From: Xylophilus ampelinus
GTDB lineage: Bacteria; Pseudomonadota; Gammaproteobacteria; Burkholderiales; Burkholderiaceae_C
Reading direction: 5' to 3'
NCBI RefSeq assembly: GCF_901875635.1
Contig: NZ_CABFMN010000055.1
Span: forward strand, 28,586-92,585
Length of the DNA: 64,000 nt
Both the position numbers and the translations under genes were made by a program. Below the pieces are notes generated by a model. It saw nothing but the letters and a program-made list of their open reading frames with translations, did no database searches and was not told the origin of the DNA. This document shows, one piece after another, positions 1-7,675 of the stretch (its first letter is position 1; each line of letters starts with the position of its first letter).

Positions 1-1370
1 GATGGCGCCACGGTCCAGGCCAGGCCCATCTTGGGGCTGAACTGCGAGTCGTGCCCGCGGCCGCTGTTGAGCCCGCCGTACACCGGCTCGCGGCCGCGCA
101 CGTCGTAGCGCAACCAGTCGCCGCGCAGGCCGAGGTAGCCGCGGAAGGTGTCGGTGAAGTTCACGAGCTGCTGGCCATAGACGGACACCAGGTCCTGCGA
201 GACCTTGTCGTTGCGCACGGTGCCGATGCGCTCGCGCGCCACGGTCGGGTACAGGCCCACCTCGCCGATGCGGTCGCCGCGCCACTGAGCGCCGAAGCTC
301 AGCACCCCATCGAGCGTGCCCAGCTTCACGGGGCGCACGTGCGAGGCCTGCGCGCCGAAGACGCGGCGGCGGTCGGTCTGCTCGAACTGGTCGCCCTGCT
401 CGGGGTTGTTCAGGAAGTAGGTGAAGTCCGAGAACAGGTCGAAGCGGTAGTCGATCGCATAGGCACTGACCTTCGTCTCACCCTCGGGCCCCTTGTCGAA
501 CCACTGGCCCGACAGCGACAGGCGGCGCGTGCGGCCGCCGTCGGTGGGGTTCATGCTGCCGAAGCGCGAGAGCTCGCCGCTGTCGATCAGCCGCTCGGGC
601 ACCTGGTCAGTCGAATTCCAGCGGCTCTGGTAGGCCATGCCCGTGAGGCTGAAGCCGCGCGCGGGCGTGCCCTGCGAATAGCGCACCACCGCGTTGGCCT
701 TGCGCAGACGCTCGGGCACCTCCCACGGGCCGTCGTTGCCTTCGAGCTCGACAGCGCCGAGCCAGGTCTGGTCCTGCACGGTGCGCGAGCCGGCGGCCAG
801 CAGGCGGCGGAAGGCGTGCGCGCCCAGCGTGATCTCTGCGAAGGGCCGTTCCAGCGCGCTGACGTAGTCCAGGCTGGCGCTGCCTGCGAGCGAGAAGTCG
901 CCGCCGTCGGCGAAGTACGGCCCCTTGCGGTAGCGCACGCCCGACACGAGCTCGGGGATGAGGAAGTTCAGGTCCGCGAAGCCCTGGCCATGGCCGTGCG
1001 TGGGCATGTTGACGGGCATGCCATCGACGGTGACGGCGAAATCGGTGCCGTGGTCGAGGTTGAAGCCGCGCAGGAAGTACTGGTTGGCCTTGCCGTCGCC
1101 CGAGTGCTGCGTCGCGACCACGCCGGGCACGGCCTCGACGATGTCACCCGGCCGCAGCTTGGGCCGCGACTGGAAGGACGCCTTCTCGGCCGCGCCCTCG
1201 CTGGCGCTGTCGGCGCTGCCGATGGCTGCATCGCGCGGACCCTGGACCTGGACTTCGGGCAGGTGGGCAGTGCCCGAAGCCGCGGGTTGGGCGAATGCCG
1301 TTCCCCATCCTCCGGCGGCCCCGGCCAGCACGATGCCGAGGCGGCGCACGATGCTCGGTGCGGACGTCAT
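1..1370 (-). CDS. TonB-dependent outer-membrane receptor (N-terminal 456 residues)
   Basis: The gene runs off the left edge, so only the signal peptide, plug and early barrel are present. The reverse strand starts at ATG 1370 behind AGGAGAG and AAGGA purine tracts. Residues 1-28 form a signal peptide (basic start, hydrophobic core, AFA cleavage site). A TonB-dependent plug domain follows: RPGDIVEAVPGVV, then FLRGFNLDHGTDFAVTVDGM, then VRYRKGPYFADGGDFS. After that come alternating aromatic strands typical of the beta-barrel. Such receptors import scarce metals or chelates across the outer membrane using TonB-ExbBD. The ligand cannot be read from this part. A palindrome resembling a NikR operator sits 20 bp upstream, so a nickel role is possible (inference). 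An AraC-type regulator gene precedes it on the same strand. Confidence 0.92.
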   Translation of the reverse strand, partial: MTSAPSIVRRLGIVLAGAAGGWGTAFAQPAASGTAHLPEVQVQGPRDAAIGSADSASEGAAEKASFQSRPKLRPGDIVEAVPGVVATQHSGDGKANQYFLRGFNLDHGTDFAVTVDGMPVNMPTHGHGQGFADLNFLIPELVSGVRYRKGPYFADGGDFSLAGSASLDYVSALERPFAEITLGAHAFRRLLAAGSRTVQDQTWLGAVELEGNDGPWEVPERLRKANAVVRYSQGTPARGFSLTGMAYQSRWNSTDQVPERLIDSGELSRFGSMNPTDGGRTRRLSLSGQWFDKGPEGETKVSAYAIDYRFDLFSDFTYFLNNPEQGDQFEQTDRRRVFGAQASHVRPVKLGTLDGVLSFGAQWRGDRIGEVGLYPTVARERIGTVRNDKVSQDLVSVYGQQLVNFTDTFRGYLGLRGDWLRYDVRGREPVYGGLNSGRGHDSQFSPKMGLAWTVAP

Positions 1371-1390
1371 TTCCTTCGTCTCTCCTCGTT

Positions 1391-1417
1391 GTATGAATAA
1401 ATTGCCATTCTTCATAC
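1391..1417. promoter_or_regulatory. candidate NikR operator upstream of the TonB receptor
   Basis: The palindrome GTATGA-N15-TCATAC is perfect; the arms extend to GTATGAA/TTCATAC. It ends 20 bp upstream of the receptor start codon, where a promoter or leader should lie. The E. coli NikR operator is GTATGA-N16-TCATAC, so both half-sites match exactly and the spacer is one base shorter. A nikR gene lies 2.4 kb away at 3751-4254. The palindrome is seen directly; assigning it to NikR is inference. Confidence 0.6.
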
Positions 1418-1475
1418 ATCGTCGAAATGCAACCATACGCCATCCGGCGAACGCGGTGCGCCCGCGCATCGATGT

Positions 1476-2438
1476 TCAGGAAGGCGTGCGCGTCGCCCGC
1501 GCGTAGGCCGTCGGCGTCTGGCCGACGTGCCGCGCGAAGGCCACGCTGAAGGCGCTGCCCGAGCCGTAGCCCACGCGTTCGGCGATCTCCGCCGCTTTGA
1601 GCCGGCCCTCGCGCAACAGCTCCCTGGCGATCTCCATGCGCCAGGCGAGCAGGTACTCCATCGGCGCGACGCCGACTGCGCGGGTAAAGCGTTCGTAGAA
1701 GCTCGAGCGCGAGAGCGCCGCCGCCCGCGCCAGCCGCTCGACGGTCCAGGGCTGGTCGACGCCGCCATGCATCTGCTCCAGCGCGACGGCCAGTCGCGGA
1801 TCGCCCAGCCCGCGCAGCAGGCCGGGCGGCGCCTGCTCCGGCGGCGTGGCGCGCATGGCCTCGACGAGCAGCAGTTCGACCAGGCGCGCGCGCACGAAGT
1901 CGCCACCCGGGCGGGGCGCGGCGCTTTCCTCGGCCACCATGCGCACCAGCGCGGACAGCCGCGACGAGCCCCGCACGCACACGACGCCGGGCAGCAGCGC
2001 GACGAGCAGGGCCGGGTCGGCGCGGTCGAAGACGAAGGCGCCGCCCAGGGAGCGCATGTCCGGCGGGCCCGACGGGTCGCCGTAGCGCAGTTCCCGGCCG
2101 CCGGTGGGCAGCGCGTGCGGGTCCATGGCGACCGGCGCCGCCGCATCGCTGCTGGCGAGCGTGAATGCCGGCGTGCGCGGCAGCAGCACGAAGTCGCCCG
2201 CGCCGACGTCGATCGGTTCATGCCCGTCGACGGCCAGCCGGCAGGTGCCTTCGAGAAAGATGCAGAACGAGGGCCGGCCATAGGCGGCGAAACGCACGGC
2301 CCAGTCGCCCTTGCCGCCGATGGCGTTGGCGAACACCGCGCGGGGGTGCAGCAGCGCCACCACCTGAGACAGCGCATCGGTCGGTTCCGGACGATCTCTA
2401 AACAATGATGGACTCAGAGCTATCGAACATCCGGCCAT
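1476..2438 (-). CDS. AraC-family transcriptional regulator with cupin sensor domain
   Basis: A 320-residue regulator. Residues about 20-200 form an RclR-like cupin sensor domain (RPSFCIFLEGTCRLAVDGHE, then AGDFVLLPRTPAF). The C-terminal 100 residues are the double helix-turn-helix AraC/XylS DNA-binding domain (WTVERLARAAALSRSSFYERF, then AAEIAERVGYGSGSAFSVAF). This subgroup often controls an adjacent SDR or oxidoreductase gene and frequently responds to reactive electrophiles. Here an SDR gene is divergently transcribed 49 bp away, so regulation of that gene is the simplest guess. The start at ATG 2438 is the only good in-frame candidate but has no clear ribosome-binding site. Confidence 0.9.
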   Translation of the reverse strand: MAGCSIALSPSLFRDRPEPTDALSQVVALLHPRAVFANAIGGKGDWAVRFAAYGRPSFCIFLEGTCRLAVDGHEPIDVGAGDFVLLPRTPAFTLASSDAAAPVAMDPHALPTGGRELRYGDPSGPPDMRSLGGAFVFDRADPALLVALLPGVVCVRGSSRLSALVRMVAEESAAPRPGGDFVRARLVELLLVEAMRATPPEQAPPGLLRGLGDPRLAVALEQMHGGVDQPWTVERLARAAALSRSSFYERFTRAVGVAPMEYLLAWRMEIARELLREGRLKAAEIAERVGYGSGSAFSVAFARHVGQTPTAYARATRTPS

Positions 2439-2487
2439 GCTGGCCTACGCTGAGGCCTTCGTCAATCCCGCAACAAAGGAACCCGTC

Positions 2488-3261
2488 ATGAAAACCGCCC
2501 TCGTCACCGGCTGCTCGTCCGGCTACGGCCTCGAGATCGCCCGCCACTTCCACGCCATGGGCTGGCGCGTCGTCGCCACCATGCGCCAGCCCCGGCCCGA
2601 GCTGCTGCCGGCCTCCGACACCCTTCAGGTCCTGCCGCTGGACGTGACGGATGCACAAAGCATCGCGCATGTGAGGGCGACGGCCGGGCCGGTCGACGTG
2701 CTGGTCAACAACGCCGGACTCGGCCTCTTCGGCGCCTTCGAGGCCACGCCGCTGGCGACCGTGCGCGAGATCTTCGAGACCAACACCTTCGGCACGATGG
2801 CCATGTGCCAAGCCTTCATTCCGCAGTGGCGCGAGCGCCGTTCGGGCCTGGTGGTGAACGTGACGTCGAGCGCGACGCTGGCGCCCTTCCCGCTCGTGGC
2901 GGCCTACACCGCCAGCAAGGCGGCCATCGAGGGCTTCACCGAATCGCTGGCGCTCGAACTGGCGGCCTTCGGGGTGCGCGCGCGGCTGGTCGAGCCGGGC
3001 TACTGCCCCGACACCCGCTTCGCCGCCAACGGTGCCGGGCGGATGCAGGGGCTCGTCCCCGAGGCCTACGGCCGCTATGCGCAAGGCGTCTTCGCGCAGC
3101 TCGCCGGCGTCGGCGAGGCGACACGGCCCGTCGATGTGGCGCAGGCCGTCTGGCAGGCGGCGAACGACCCGTCGGATCGCCTGCGCTTCGCGGCGGGCGC
3201 GGACGCGGTAGCGCTGGCGCGGGCCCGAAGCGGCGTCAGTGTCGATGCGTGCGCGGCCTGA
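2488..3261 (+). CDS. short-chain dehydrogenase/reductase (SDR)
   Basis: A 257-residue classical SDR, predicted cytoplasmic NAD(P)-dependent oxidoreductase. It has the TGCSSGYG cofactor loop at residues 6-13, the NNAG motif near residue 75, a catalytic Ser in VVNVTSSA and the YTASK active-site Tyr/Lys. An in-frame ATG exists at 2437, but ATG 2488 is preferred because AAAGGA lies 8 bases upstream and the protein then begins at the first beta strand. The divergent AraC-type gene probably regulates it. Substrate is not predictable. It converges with the next gene, ending 18 bp from that stop codon. Confidence 0.93.
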   Translation: MKTALVTGCSSGYGLEIARHFHAMGWRVVATMRQPRPELLPASDTLQVLPLDVTDAQSIAHVRATAGPVDVLVNNAGLGLFGAFEATPLATVREIFETNTFGTMAMCQAFIPQWRERRSGLVVNVTSSATLAPFPLVAAYTASKAAIEGFTESLALELAAFGVRARLVEPGYCPDTRFAANGAGRMQGLVPEAYGRYAQGVFAQLAGVGEATRPVDVAQAVWQAANDPSDRLRFAAGADAVALARARSGVSVDACAA

Positions 3262-3279
3262 GCGGCCCGAGTGCCAGCG

Positions 3280-3708
3280 CTAGTCGGCGCTGGCCAGCCG
3301 CTCCAGCGCGGCCCGGCGGCTCAGCTGCTTGAGGGCGCCCAGCAGCCGCACCTGCTCGGGCCGCGGCCGCGCCTGGCCCTGTTCCCAGAGGTAGACGCTG
3401 GCGCCGCTCATGCCCACCAGCCGGCCATAGTCGGCGGCGGACAGGCCGAGCTTCTTGCGGTGCGCCGCCAGCCGCGTCGCGCTGAAGCGGTACTGGCGGT
3501 CTTCGGCGGGCTGCGCCTGGGCCTCGGCCGAGCGGGCGCGGCCGGCCTGGCGCAGTTCCTTCTGCAAGGCAGCCACCTCGCGACGCAGGCTCGCGACGGC
3601 GCTGCGCTGCTGGGCGCTGGCCTTCTTGAGGCTCTCGATTTCCGACCGGACTTCCTTGCGCGCGACGCGCGCAATCTCCGCCTTGAGGATGGATGCGATG
3701 TTGGCCAT
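3280..3708 (-). CDS. coiled-coil/HTH transcriptional regulator (XRE-like)
   Basis: A 142-residue protein of two parts. Residues 1-60 are charged, heptad-patterned helix (coiled coil). Residues about 72-135 resemble an XRE/Cro helix-turn-helix (RFSATRLAAHRKKLGLSAAD, YGRLVGMSGASVYLWEQGQ, RPRPEQVRLLGAL). This architecture, with the DNA-binding domain at the C-terminus, recurs as small hypothetical regulators in Burkholderiales. It reads convergently against the SDR gene. Its targets are unknown. It starts at ATG 3708, with no strong ribosome-binding site. Confidence 0.75.
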   Translation of the reverse strand: MANIASILKAEIARVARKEVRSEIESLKKASAQQRSAVASLRREVAALQKELRQAGRARSAEAQAQPAEDRQYRFSATRLAAHRKKLGLSAADYGRLVGMSGASVYLWEQGQARPRPEQVRLLGALKQLSRRAALERLASAD

Positions 3709-3750
3709 GGGGCGAGATTGTCTCAGGCCCCAGGGGCCGGTCCGCCGCGC

Positions 3751-4254
3751 TCAGTTCAGCGGCCTGAAATGCGTGTGCGCATGGCCGCCGTGTGCATGCG
3801 CGCGGCCGGCCGCGCCCAGCGGCACCAGATGGATGTTCCCGTGCCGCACGCCGCGCAGCGCGATGAGCTGCTGCGCGCAGGCCTGCACCGCGGGCGTCGG
3901 CCCGCGCAGGACCACGGTCTCCAGGCAGTGGTCGTGGTCGAGGTGCGTGTGCAGGCTGGTGATGACGAGGTCGTGGTGGTCGTGCTGCAGGTCGAGCACG
4001 CGGGCCGTCACGGTCTGCTCATGGTGGTCGTACACGTAGCTCACGCTGGCCACGCACCACGGCGCTTCGCCGCGCCCCTTGCGCGCGCCGGCGGCCTTCG
4101 CAGGCCCGTCGGCGGGGCCGAGCGATGCACTTCCCAGGCGCGACCGGATCAGGTCGCGGACGGCCTCGGAGCGGTTGTCGTAGCCCCGCTCGGCGATGAA
4201 GGCATCGAACTGCTGGGCGAGCGCGTCGTCGAGGGAGATGGTGAAGCGTTGCAT
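3751..4254 (-). CDS. nikR: nickel-responsive regulator NikR
   Basis: A 167-residue ribbon-helix-helix/ACT-type metalloregulator, normally a repressor of nickel uptake genes when Ni(II) is bound. The N-terminal RHH domain (MQRFTISLDD, RGYDNRSEAVRDLIRSRL) is very close to E. coli NikR. The four Ni ligands of E. coli (His76, His87, His89, Cys95) map to His91, His102, His104 and Cys110 with exact internal spacing. Two differences stand out: a 15-residue linker insertion (Ala/Gly/Lys-rich, residues about 45-65) between the DNA- and metal-binding domains, and a His-rich tail (HAHGGHAHTHF). No nickel transporter operon is adjacent; a NikR-like operator lies upstream of the TonB receptor at 1391-1417. 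Confidence 0.93.
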   Translation of the reverse strand: MQRFTISLDDALAQQFDAFIAERGYDNRSEAVRDLIRSRLGSASLGPADGPAKAAGARKGRGEAPWCVASVSYVYDHHEQTVTARVLDLQHDHHDLVITSLHTHLDHDHCLETVVLRGPTPAVQACAQQLIALRGVRHGNIHLVPLGAAGRAHAHGGHAHTHFRPLN

Positions 4255-4351
4255 GGCGGACTCGTCGCGCGGCGGAATGCCGGCGCGCCATGTTAGGGGG
4301 TCGCCGCGGGCGCCGCGGCGTCCTGCCGCGCGACTCGCCCACGCACGTCGC

Positions 4352-4738
4352 TCAGGTGCGCCCGGGCGCCCCCAGGCGGTTGCAGTAGTCGATGAAGGCG
4401 TCGAGCTCGTTGGACTTGTCGAACACCGCGTCGGCGCCGGCCTCGCGGCAGCGGCGCCGCATGTCGGCGGTGGCGTAGTTGCTCAGGACCACCACCCGTT
4501 GTGCGGGGCCGCGCGCACGCAGGTGGCGCAGCACGCCCAGTCCCGAACCCTGGGCGAGGAACAGGTCGACCACCGCGAGGTCCCACCCGCCAGCGTGCGC
4601 CGCCAGCCACCGCGCCGCGTCGTCCTCGCCACCCACATCGGCCACCACGTGTGCGGCGGCCAGTTCTTCGAGGGTGGGGATGAGGCTGTCGCGGATGGTG
4701 GCGTTGTCTTCGACGAGAAAGATGCGGAGGGCGGACAT
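4352..4738 (-). CDS. REC-only response regulator
   Basis: A 128-residue stand-alone receiver domain with no output domain. Phosphorylation residues are intact: acidic pair in LVEDN (Asp11), acceptor Asp58 in LAVVDLF, Ser86 in VVLSNYAT and Lys108 in VFDKSNE. Like CheY or Spo0F, it could act by protein contact or as a phosphorelay intermediate. No histidine kinase is nearby. A paralogue lies at 10252-10644 and shares the DN-TIRD-LIPTL start, the GSGLGVL segment and the VFDKSNELDAF motif. It starts at ATG 4738. Confidence 0.9.
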   Translation of the reverse strand: MSALRIFLVEDNATIRDSLIPTLEELAAAHVVADVGGEDDAARWLAAHAGGWDLAVVDLFLAQGSGLGVLRHLRARGPAQRVVVLSNYATADMRRRCREAGADAVFDKSNELDAFIDYCNRLGAPGRT

Positions 4739-4849
4739 GGACGAGGGGAACGACTTTGAACGTTAACCTCGATGTCCACCGCGGCGTGGGCGCCGCGCGC
4801 GCTGGCTGGGGTCGGACGCCGCCTACGACGGACGGCGGTGCCGCAGGGC

Positions 4850-5143
4850 TCAGCCCTTCCTGGCAGGCGGGGTGCCGCCGGCGCCCTGGCCCAGTTCGTC
4901 GTGCACCTGCTGCAGCCGGTCCACCGACTCGCTCAGCTGCTTCTCGACTTCCACGCTCTGGTCCAGCGCCTGTGCGACTTCGCCGACCTGCACGTGGTCG
5001 GGCAGGTTTTCCTCGAGCACCGTGTTGACCACGGCCAGGTTGTCCGCCGCCTGGCGGATCTCGGCGGCCACTTCCTTGGCCTTGTCGATCGTCTGTTCCA
5101 GCGAGGCCTGCGCGTCGGCGGCCTCCTTCTTCTCAGGGCTCAT
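4850..5143 (-). CDS. small coiled-coil protein of unknown function
   Basis: A 97-residue acidic, almost wholly helical protein (SLEQTIDKAKEVAAEIRQAA, VEVEKQLSESVDRLQQVHDE) with a heptad-like pattern and no membrane segment, signal peptide or cysteine. An open frame extends further upstream, but ATG 5143 is chosen because CAGGAG lies six bases before it and the preceding codons do not look coding. I do not recognise a named family. It sits alone between the response regulator and the divergent pirin gene. Confidence 0.7.
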   Translation of the reverse strand: MSPEKKEAADAQASLEQTIDKAKEVAAEIRQAADNLAVVNTVLEENLPDHVQVGEVAQALDQSVEVEKQLSESVDRLQQVHDELGQGAGGTPPARKG

Positions 5144-5384
5144 GCATGCTCCTGCAGCGGCGCATCGCCGTGCGAAGAAGCGATGGTAGCGCTGCGCCCG
5201 CACGCGGGATACCTCAAAAGACGCAACGGCACCGCGACCCTGCGGTCGCCCGGCGGCGCGATCGTTCCATGGATGGGCCGGCCCGTCCTGCCTGCGGGGG
5301 CTTCCACAATCGGCGCCGAGGCCCCATCTTCGGGGCATGGCGCGGCAGTCCGGCTGCGCAGTCCCGTCTTCCAGGATCATTGCC

Positions 5385-6434
5385 ATGTCCAGTTCCCCCG
5401 TGCTCCAGGTGCGCCCGCTCGGCTTTCCGTGGGCCACCGTCGACCCTTTCCTCTTCTGCGCCTACCACGACGACGCCTACCCGCGCGCCGATGCGCAGAT
5501 GCGCCCGGACGCGCCGCTCGAAGGCCGCGAGATCGGTGCCGACTTCAGCCGCAAGGACGGCTGGAGCATGTACCACGGCGAGGCGGTGCCCGGCTTTCCC
5601 GGTCACCCGCACCGCGGCTTCGAGACCGTGACCATCGTGCGCCGCGGCCTGATCGACCATGCCGACTCGCTCGGCGCAGCGGCGCGCTTCGGCCGCGGCG
5701 ACGTGCAGTGGCTCACCGCCGGCCGCGGCATCCAGCATTCGGAGATGTTCCCGCTGCTCAACCAGGACCAGGACAACCCGCTGGAGCTGTTCCAGATCTG
5801 GCTGAACCTGCCGGCGCGCAACAAGATGGTCGAGCCGCACTTCACCATGTTCTGGGCCGACCGCATCCCGCGCCTGACGGCCACCGACGCCGAGGGCCGC
5901 CGCACCGACGTGAGCGTGATCGCCGGCCGCCTGCAGCCCGAGGCCGAGGGCGCCGCGCCGATCGATCCGCTGGCGCCGCCGCCCGATTCGTGGGCCGCGC
6001 AGGAGGATTCGGACGTGGCCATCTGGACGCTGCGCTTGGACCCGGGCGCCCGCTGGACGCTGCCGGCCGCCGCGGGCGAGGGCACGCGACGCACGCTGTA
6101 CTTCTTCAAGGGCCGGCAGGTGACGGTCGGCGGCCAGGCGGTGCAGGGGCCGGCAGCCATCGCGCTGCAGGCCGACGTGCCGGTGGAACTGGTGAACGGC
6201 GATGCGGCGGAGGGCGAATTCCTGCTGCTGCAGGGCCGCCCCATCGGCGAGCCGGTGGCGCAGTACGGCCCCTTCGTGATGAACACGCAGGCCGAGATCA
6301 TGCAGGCCATGAACGACTACCGCCGCACCCAGTTCGGCGGCTGGCCCTGGCCCGACCACGCACCGGTGCACGGGCGAGACCCGGCGCGCTTCGCCCGCCA
6401 TCCGGACGGGCGGCGCGAGGAAGCCGCGGCCTGA
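5385..6434 (+). CDS. pirin-family cupin protein
   Basis: A 349-residue bicupin of the pirin family. The metal-binding motif in the N-terminal cupin is intact: His-x-His in GFPGHPHRGFETVT and His/Glu in GRGIQHSEMFP. The C-terminal cupin (TLYFFKGRQVTVGGQAVQG) lacks ligands, as usual. Bacterial pirins are cytoplasmic; some have quercetin dioxygenase activity, others modulate metabolic enzymes. ATG 5385 (with AGGA upstream) is preferred over an in-frame ATG at 5337. A palindromic repeat follows the stop codon. Confidence 0.92.
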   Translation: MSSSPVLQVRPLGFPWATVDPFLFCAYHDDAYPRADAQMRPDAPLEGREIGADFSRKDGWSMYHGEAVPGFPGHPHRGFETVTIVRRGLIDHADSLGAAARFGRGDVQWLTAGRGIQHSEMFPLLNQDQDNPLELFQIWLNLPARNKMVEPHFTMFWADRIPRLTATDAEGRRTDVSVIAGRLQPEAEGAAPIDPLAPPPDSWAAQEDSDVAIWTLRLDPGARWTLPAAAGEGTRRTLYFFKGRQVTVGGQAVQGPAAIALQADVPVELVNGDAAEGEFLLLQGRPIGEPVAQYGPFVMNTQAEIMQAMNDYRRTQFGGWPWPDHAPVHGRDPARFARHPDGRREEAAA

Positions 6435-6479
6435 TGAAGCCCCGGCGCGGCGGCCATCTGGCCGCCGCTCGGTGCTCCC

Positions 6480-6530
6480 GAATTCATAGCGCCTTGCGCA
6501 GGCAGGACGGGCGCTACAGGCCGATTTGGC
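6480..6530 (+). repeat. dispersed 65-bp palindromic repeat, copy a (short)
   Basis: Intergenic, between the pirin gene and the MerR promoter. It contains the family hallmarks in order: CATAGC, TTGCGC, GGACGGGCGC, then CAGGCCGATTTGGC. The central hairpin is imperfect. Eight other full copies and two derivatives occur in the window. Confidence 0.75.
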
Positions 6531-6560
6531 ACTCATTCATCGCCGACCTGCATTTTTCGC

Positions 6561-6591
6561 TTGACCTGGAGTGCACTCCAACTCCTAGCAT
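6561..6591 (+). promoter_or_regulatory. MerR-type operator/promoter
   Basis: A -35 box TTGACC at 6561-6566 and a -10 box TAGCAT at 6586-6591 are separated by 19 bp that carry the dyad GGAGTGCACTCC. An over-long spacer with a central dyad is the signature of promoters activated by DNA distortion by MerR-family regulators. The transcription start should fall around 6598, exactly at the first ATG of the merR-type gene, so the message may be leaderless or use the internal ATG at 6688. Confidence 0.85.
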
Positions 6592-6597
6592 GGGGGC

Positions 6598-7125
6598 ATG
6601 ACCTCTTCCCTCGCCCCTTGCAACGCTTCCGCCACCCCCGTCGGCGCCTCGCCGTCGGGTGGCGTCAACCCTTCTCCGCTGCTGCACATGACCATCGGCC
6701 AGGTGTCGCGCGCGACCGGCATGTCGGCCGACACCCTGCGCTACTACGAGCGCATGGCCCTGCTGGCACCCCCGCGCGATGCGGGCCGCCGGCGCCACTA
6801 CGGCCCGCAGGACCTGCTGACGCTGAGCTTCGTCGCGCGCATGCGCGCGACCGACATGCCGCTGGCCGAGATCCGGACCTATCTGGCGCTGGCGGCGCAG
6901 GGCGACGGGACCGCCGAGGCGCGCCGGGCCCTGCTCGAAGCGCATCGCGCCCGCGTGCAGACCCAGCTCAAGGCCTCGGCGGAAGCCCTGGAGGTGATCG
7001 ACTTCAAGCTCCAGCACTACGACGAGCTGTCGCGCAAGATCAAGCTGGTCATGGCCGATGCGCAGCCCGGCGCCTTCACCCTGCCGGCGTCGCGCAGGCC
7101 GCGCGGCGAGGCGGCGGCCGCCTGA
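6598..7125 (+). CDS. MerR-family transcriptional regulator
   Basis: A 175-residue regulator, or 145 residues if Met31 (6688) is the start. The winged helix-turn-helix of the MerR family begins at MTIGQVSRATGMSADTLRYY, followed by ERMALLAPPRDAGRRRHYG. The C-terminal half is a coiled-coil dimerisation helix. No cysteine cluster typical of metal sensors is visible, so it belongs with the SoxR/BmrR-like or AdhR-like members that sense organic or electrophilic signals. Its own MerR-type promoter directly abuts the first ATG, implying autoregulation. The first 30 residues are low-complexity and of doubtful expression. Confidence 0.92.
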   Translation: MTSSLAPCNASATPVGASPSGGVNPSPLLHMTIGQVSRATGMSADTLRYYERMALLAPPRDAGRRRHYGPQDLLTLSFVARMRATDMPLAEIRTYLALAAQGDGTAEARRALLEAHRARVQTQLKASAEALEVIDFKLQHYDELSRKIKLVMADAQPGAFTLPASRRPRGEAAAA

Positions 7126-7202
7126 TGCAAGCTCGTCGGCGCTCCGCAAATGGCGATGCGCACTGACGCGCGCCCGGCCGGCGACTCGCGACAATCGGGG
7201 CA

Positions 7203-7673
7203 ATGTCCTCCTCCCTCTACGCCACCCTCGACCCGCTGCGTGCAGCGCTCCAGCGCGAGGGCCTGGCCGGCGGCCTGCGCTTCCTCAACGCGCGCGTGCC
7301 GCACCGCTACACCGCGGCCTACCGGGTGCAGCAGGACACCTTGGTCAACCTCGACCTGTTCGACAAGGCCGGCGAGGTGCGGCCCGAGTTCCTCGCGTCG
7401 GTGCCCTTCGAGGACAGCTTCTGCCAGTTCGTGCTGCGCGACGGCGAGTTCCGCACCGAGTGCACGGCGCAGGATGCGCGCCTGGACGGCCACCGCTACC
7501 AGGGCGTGATGGGCGCCTACCACGGCGTGCCGCTGGTGGACGACCACGGCGGCCTGTTCGGCACGCTGTGCCACTTCGACACTGCCGAGCGCACGCTGTC
7601 GGACGAGGAGTTCGCCTTCCTGCAGAAGGCGGCGCGCCTGATGTCGGCGGTCGTCACGCGTCAGGTGCGCTAG
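7203..7673 (+). CDS. GAF-domain protein
   Basis: A 156-residue single GAF domain. The fold is visible as an N-terminal helix (DPLRAALQREGLAGGLRFLN), a core carrying VPFEDSFCQFVLRDGEFRTE, and the late strand GVMGAYHGVPLVDDHGGLFG TLCHFD. It has no output domain. Such proteins are often small redox or ligand sensors, but no partner is visible here. It converges with the NRAMP gene, the stop codons being 2 bp apart. Confidence 0.85.
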   Translation: MSSSLYATLDPLRAALQREGLAGGLRFLNARVPHRYTAAYRVQQDTLVNLDLFDKAGEVRPEFLASVPFEDSFCQFVLRDGEFRTECTAQDARLDGHRYQGVMGAYHGVPLVDDHGGLFGTLCHFDTAERTLSDEEFAFLQKAARLMSAVVTRQVR

Positions 7674-7675
7674 CG

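Noticed and set aside
51..1400. Long plus-strand open frame opposite the TonB receptor
   Set aside because: It is the antisense shadow of a clear receptor; low-complexity Ala/Val/Arg/His composition with no domain.
4772..6601. 609-codon plus-strand frame across the coiled-coil and pirin genes
   Set aside because: It crosses genes on both strands, is Arg/Pro/Ala-rich and has no motif; the pirin frame is convincing.
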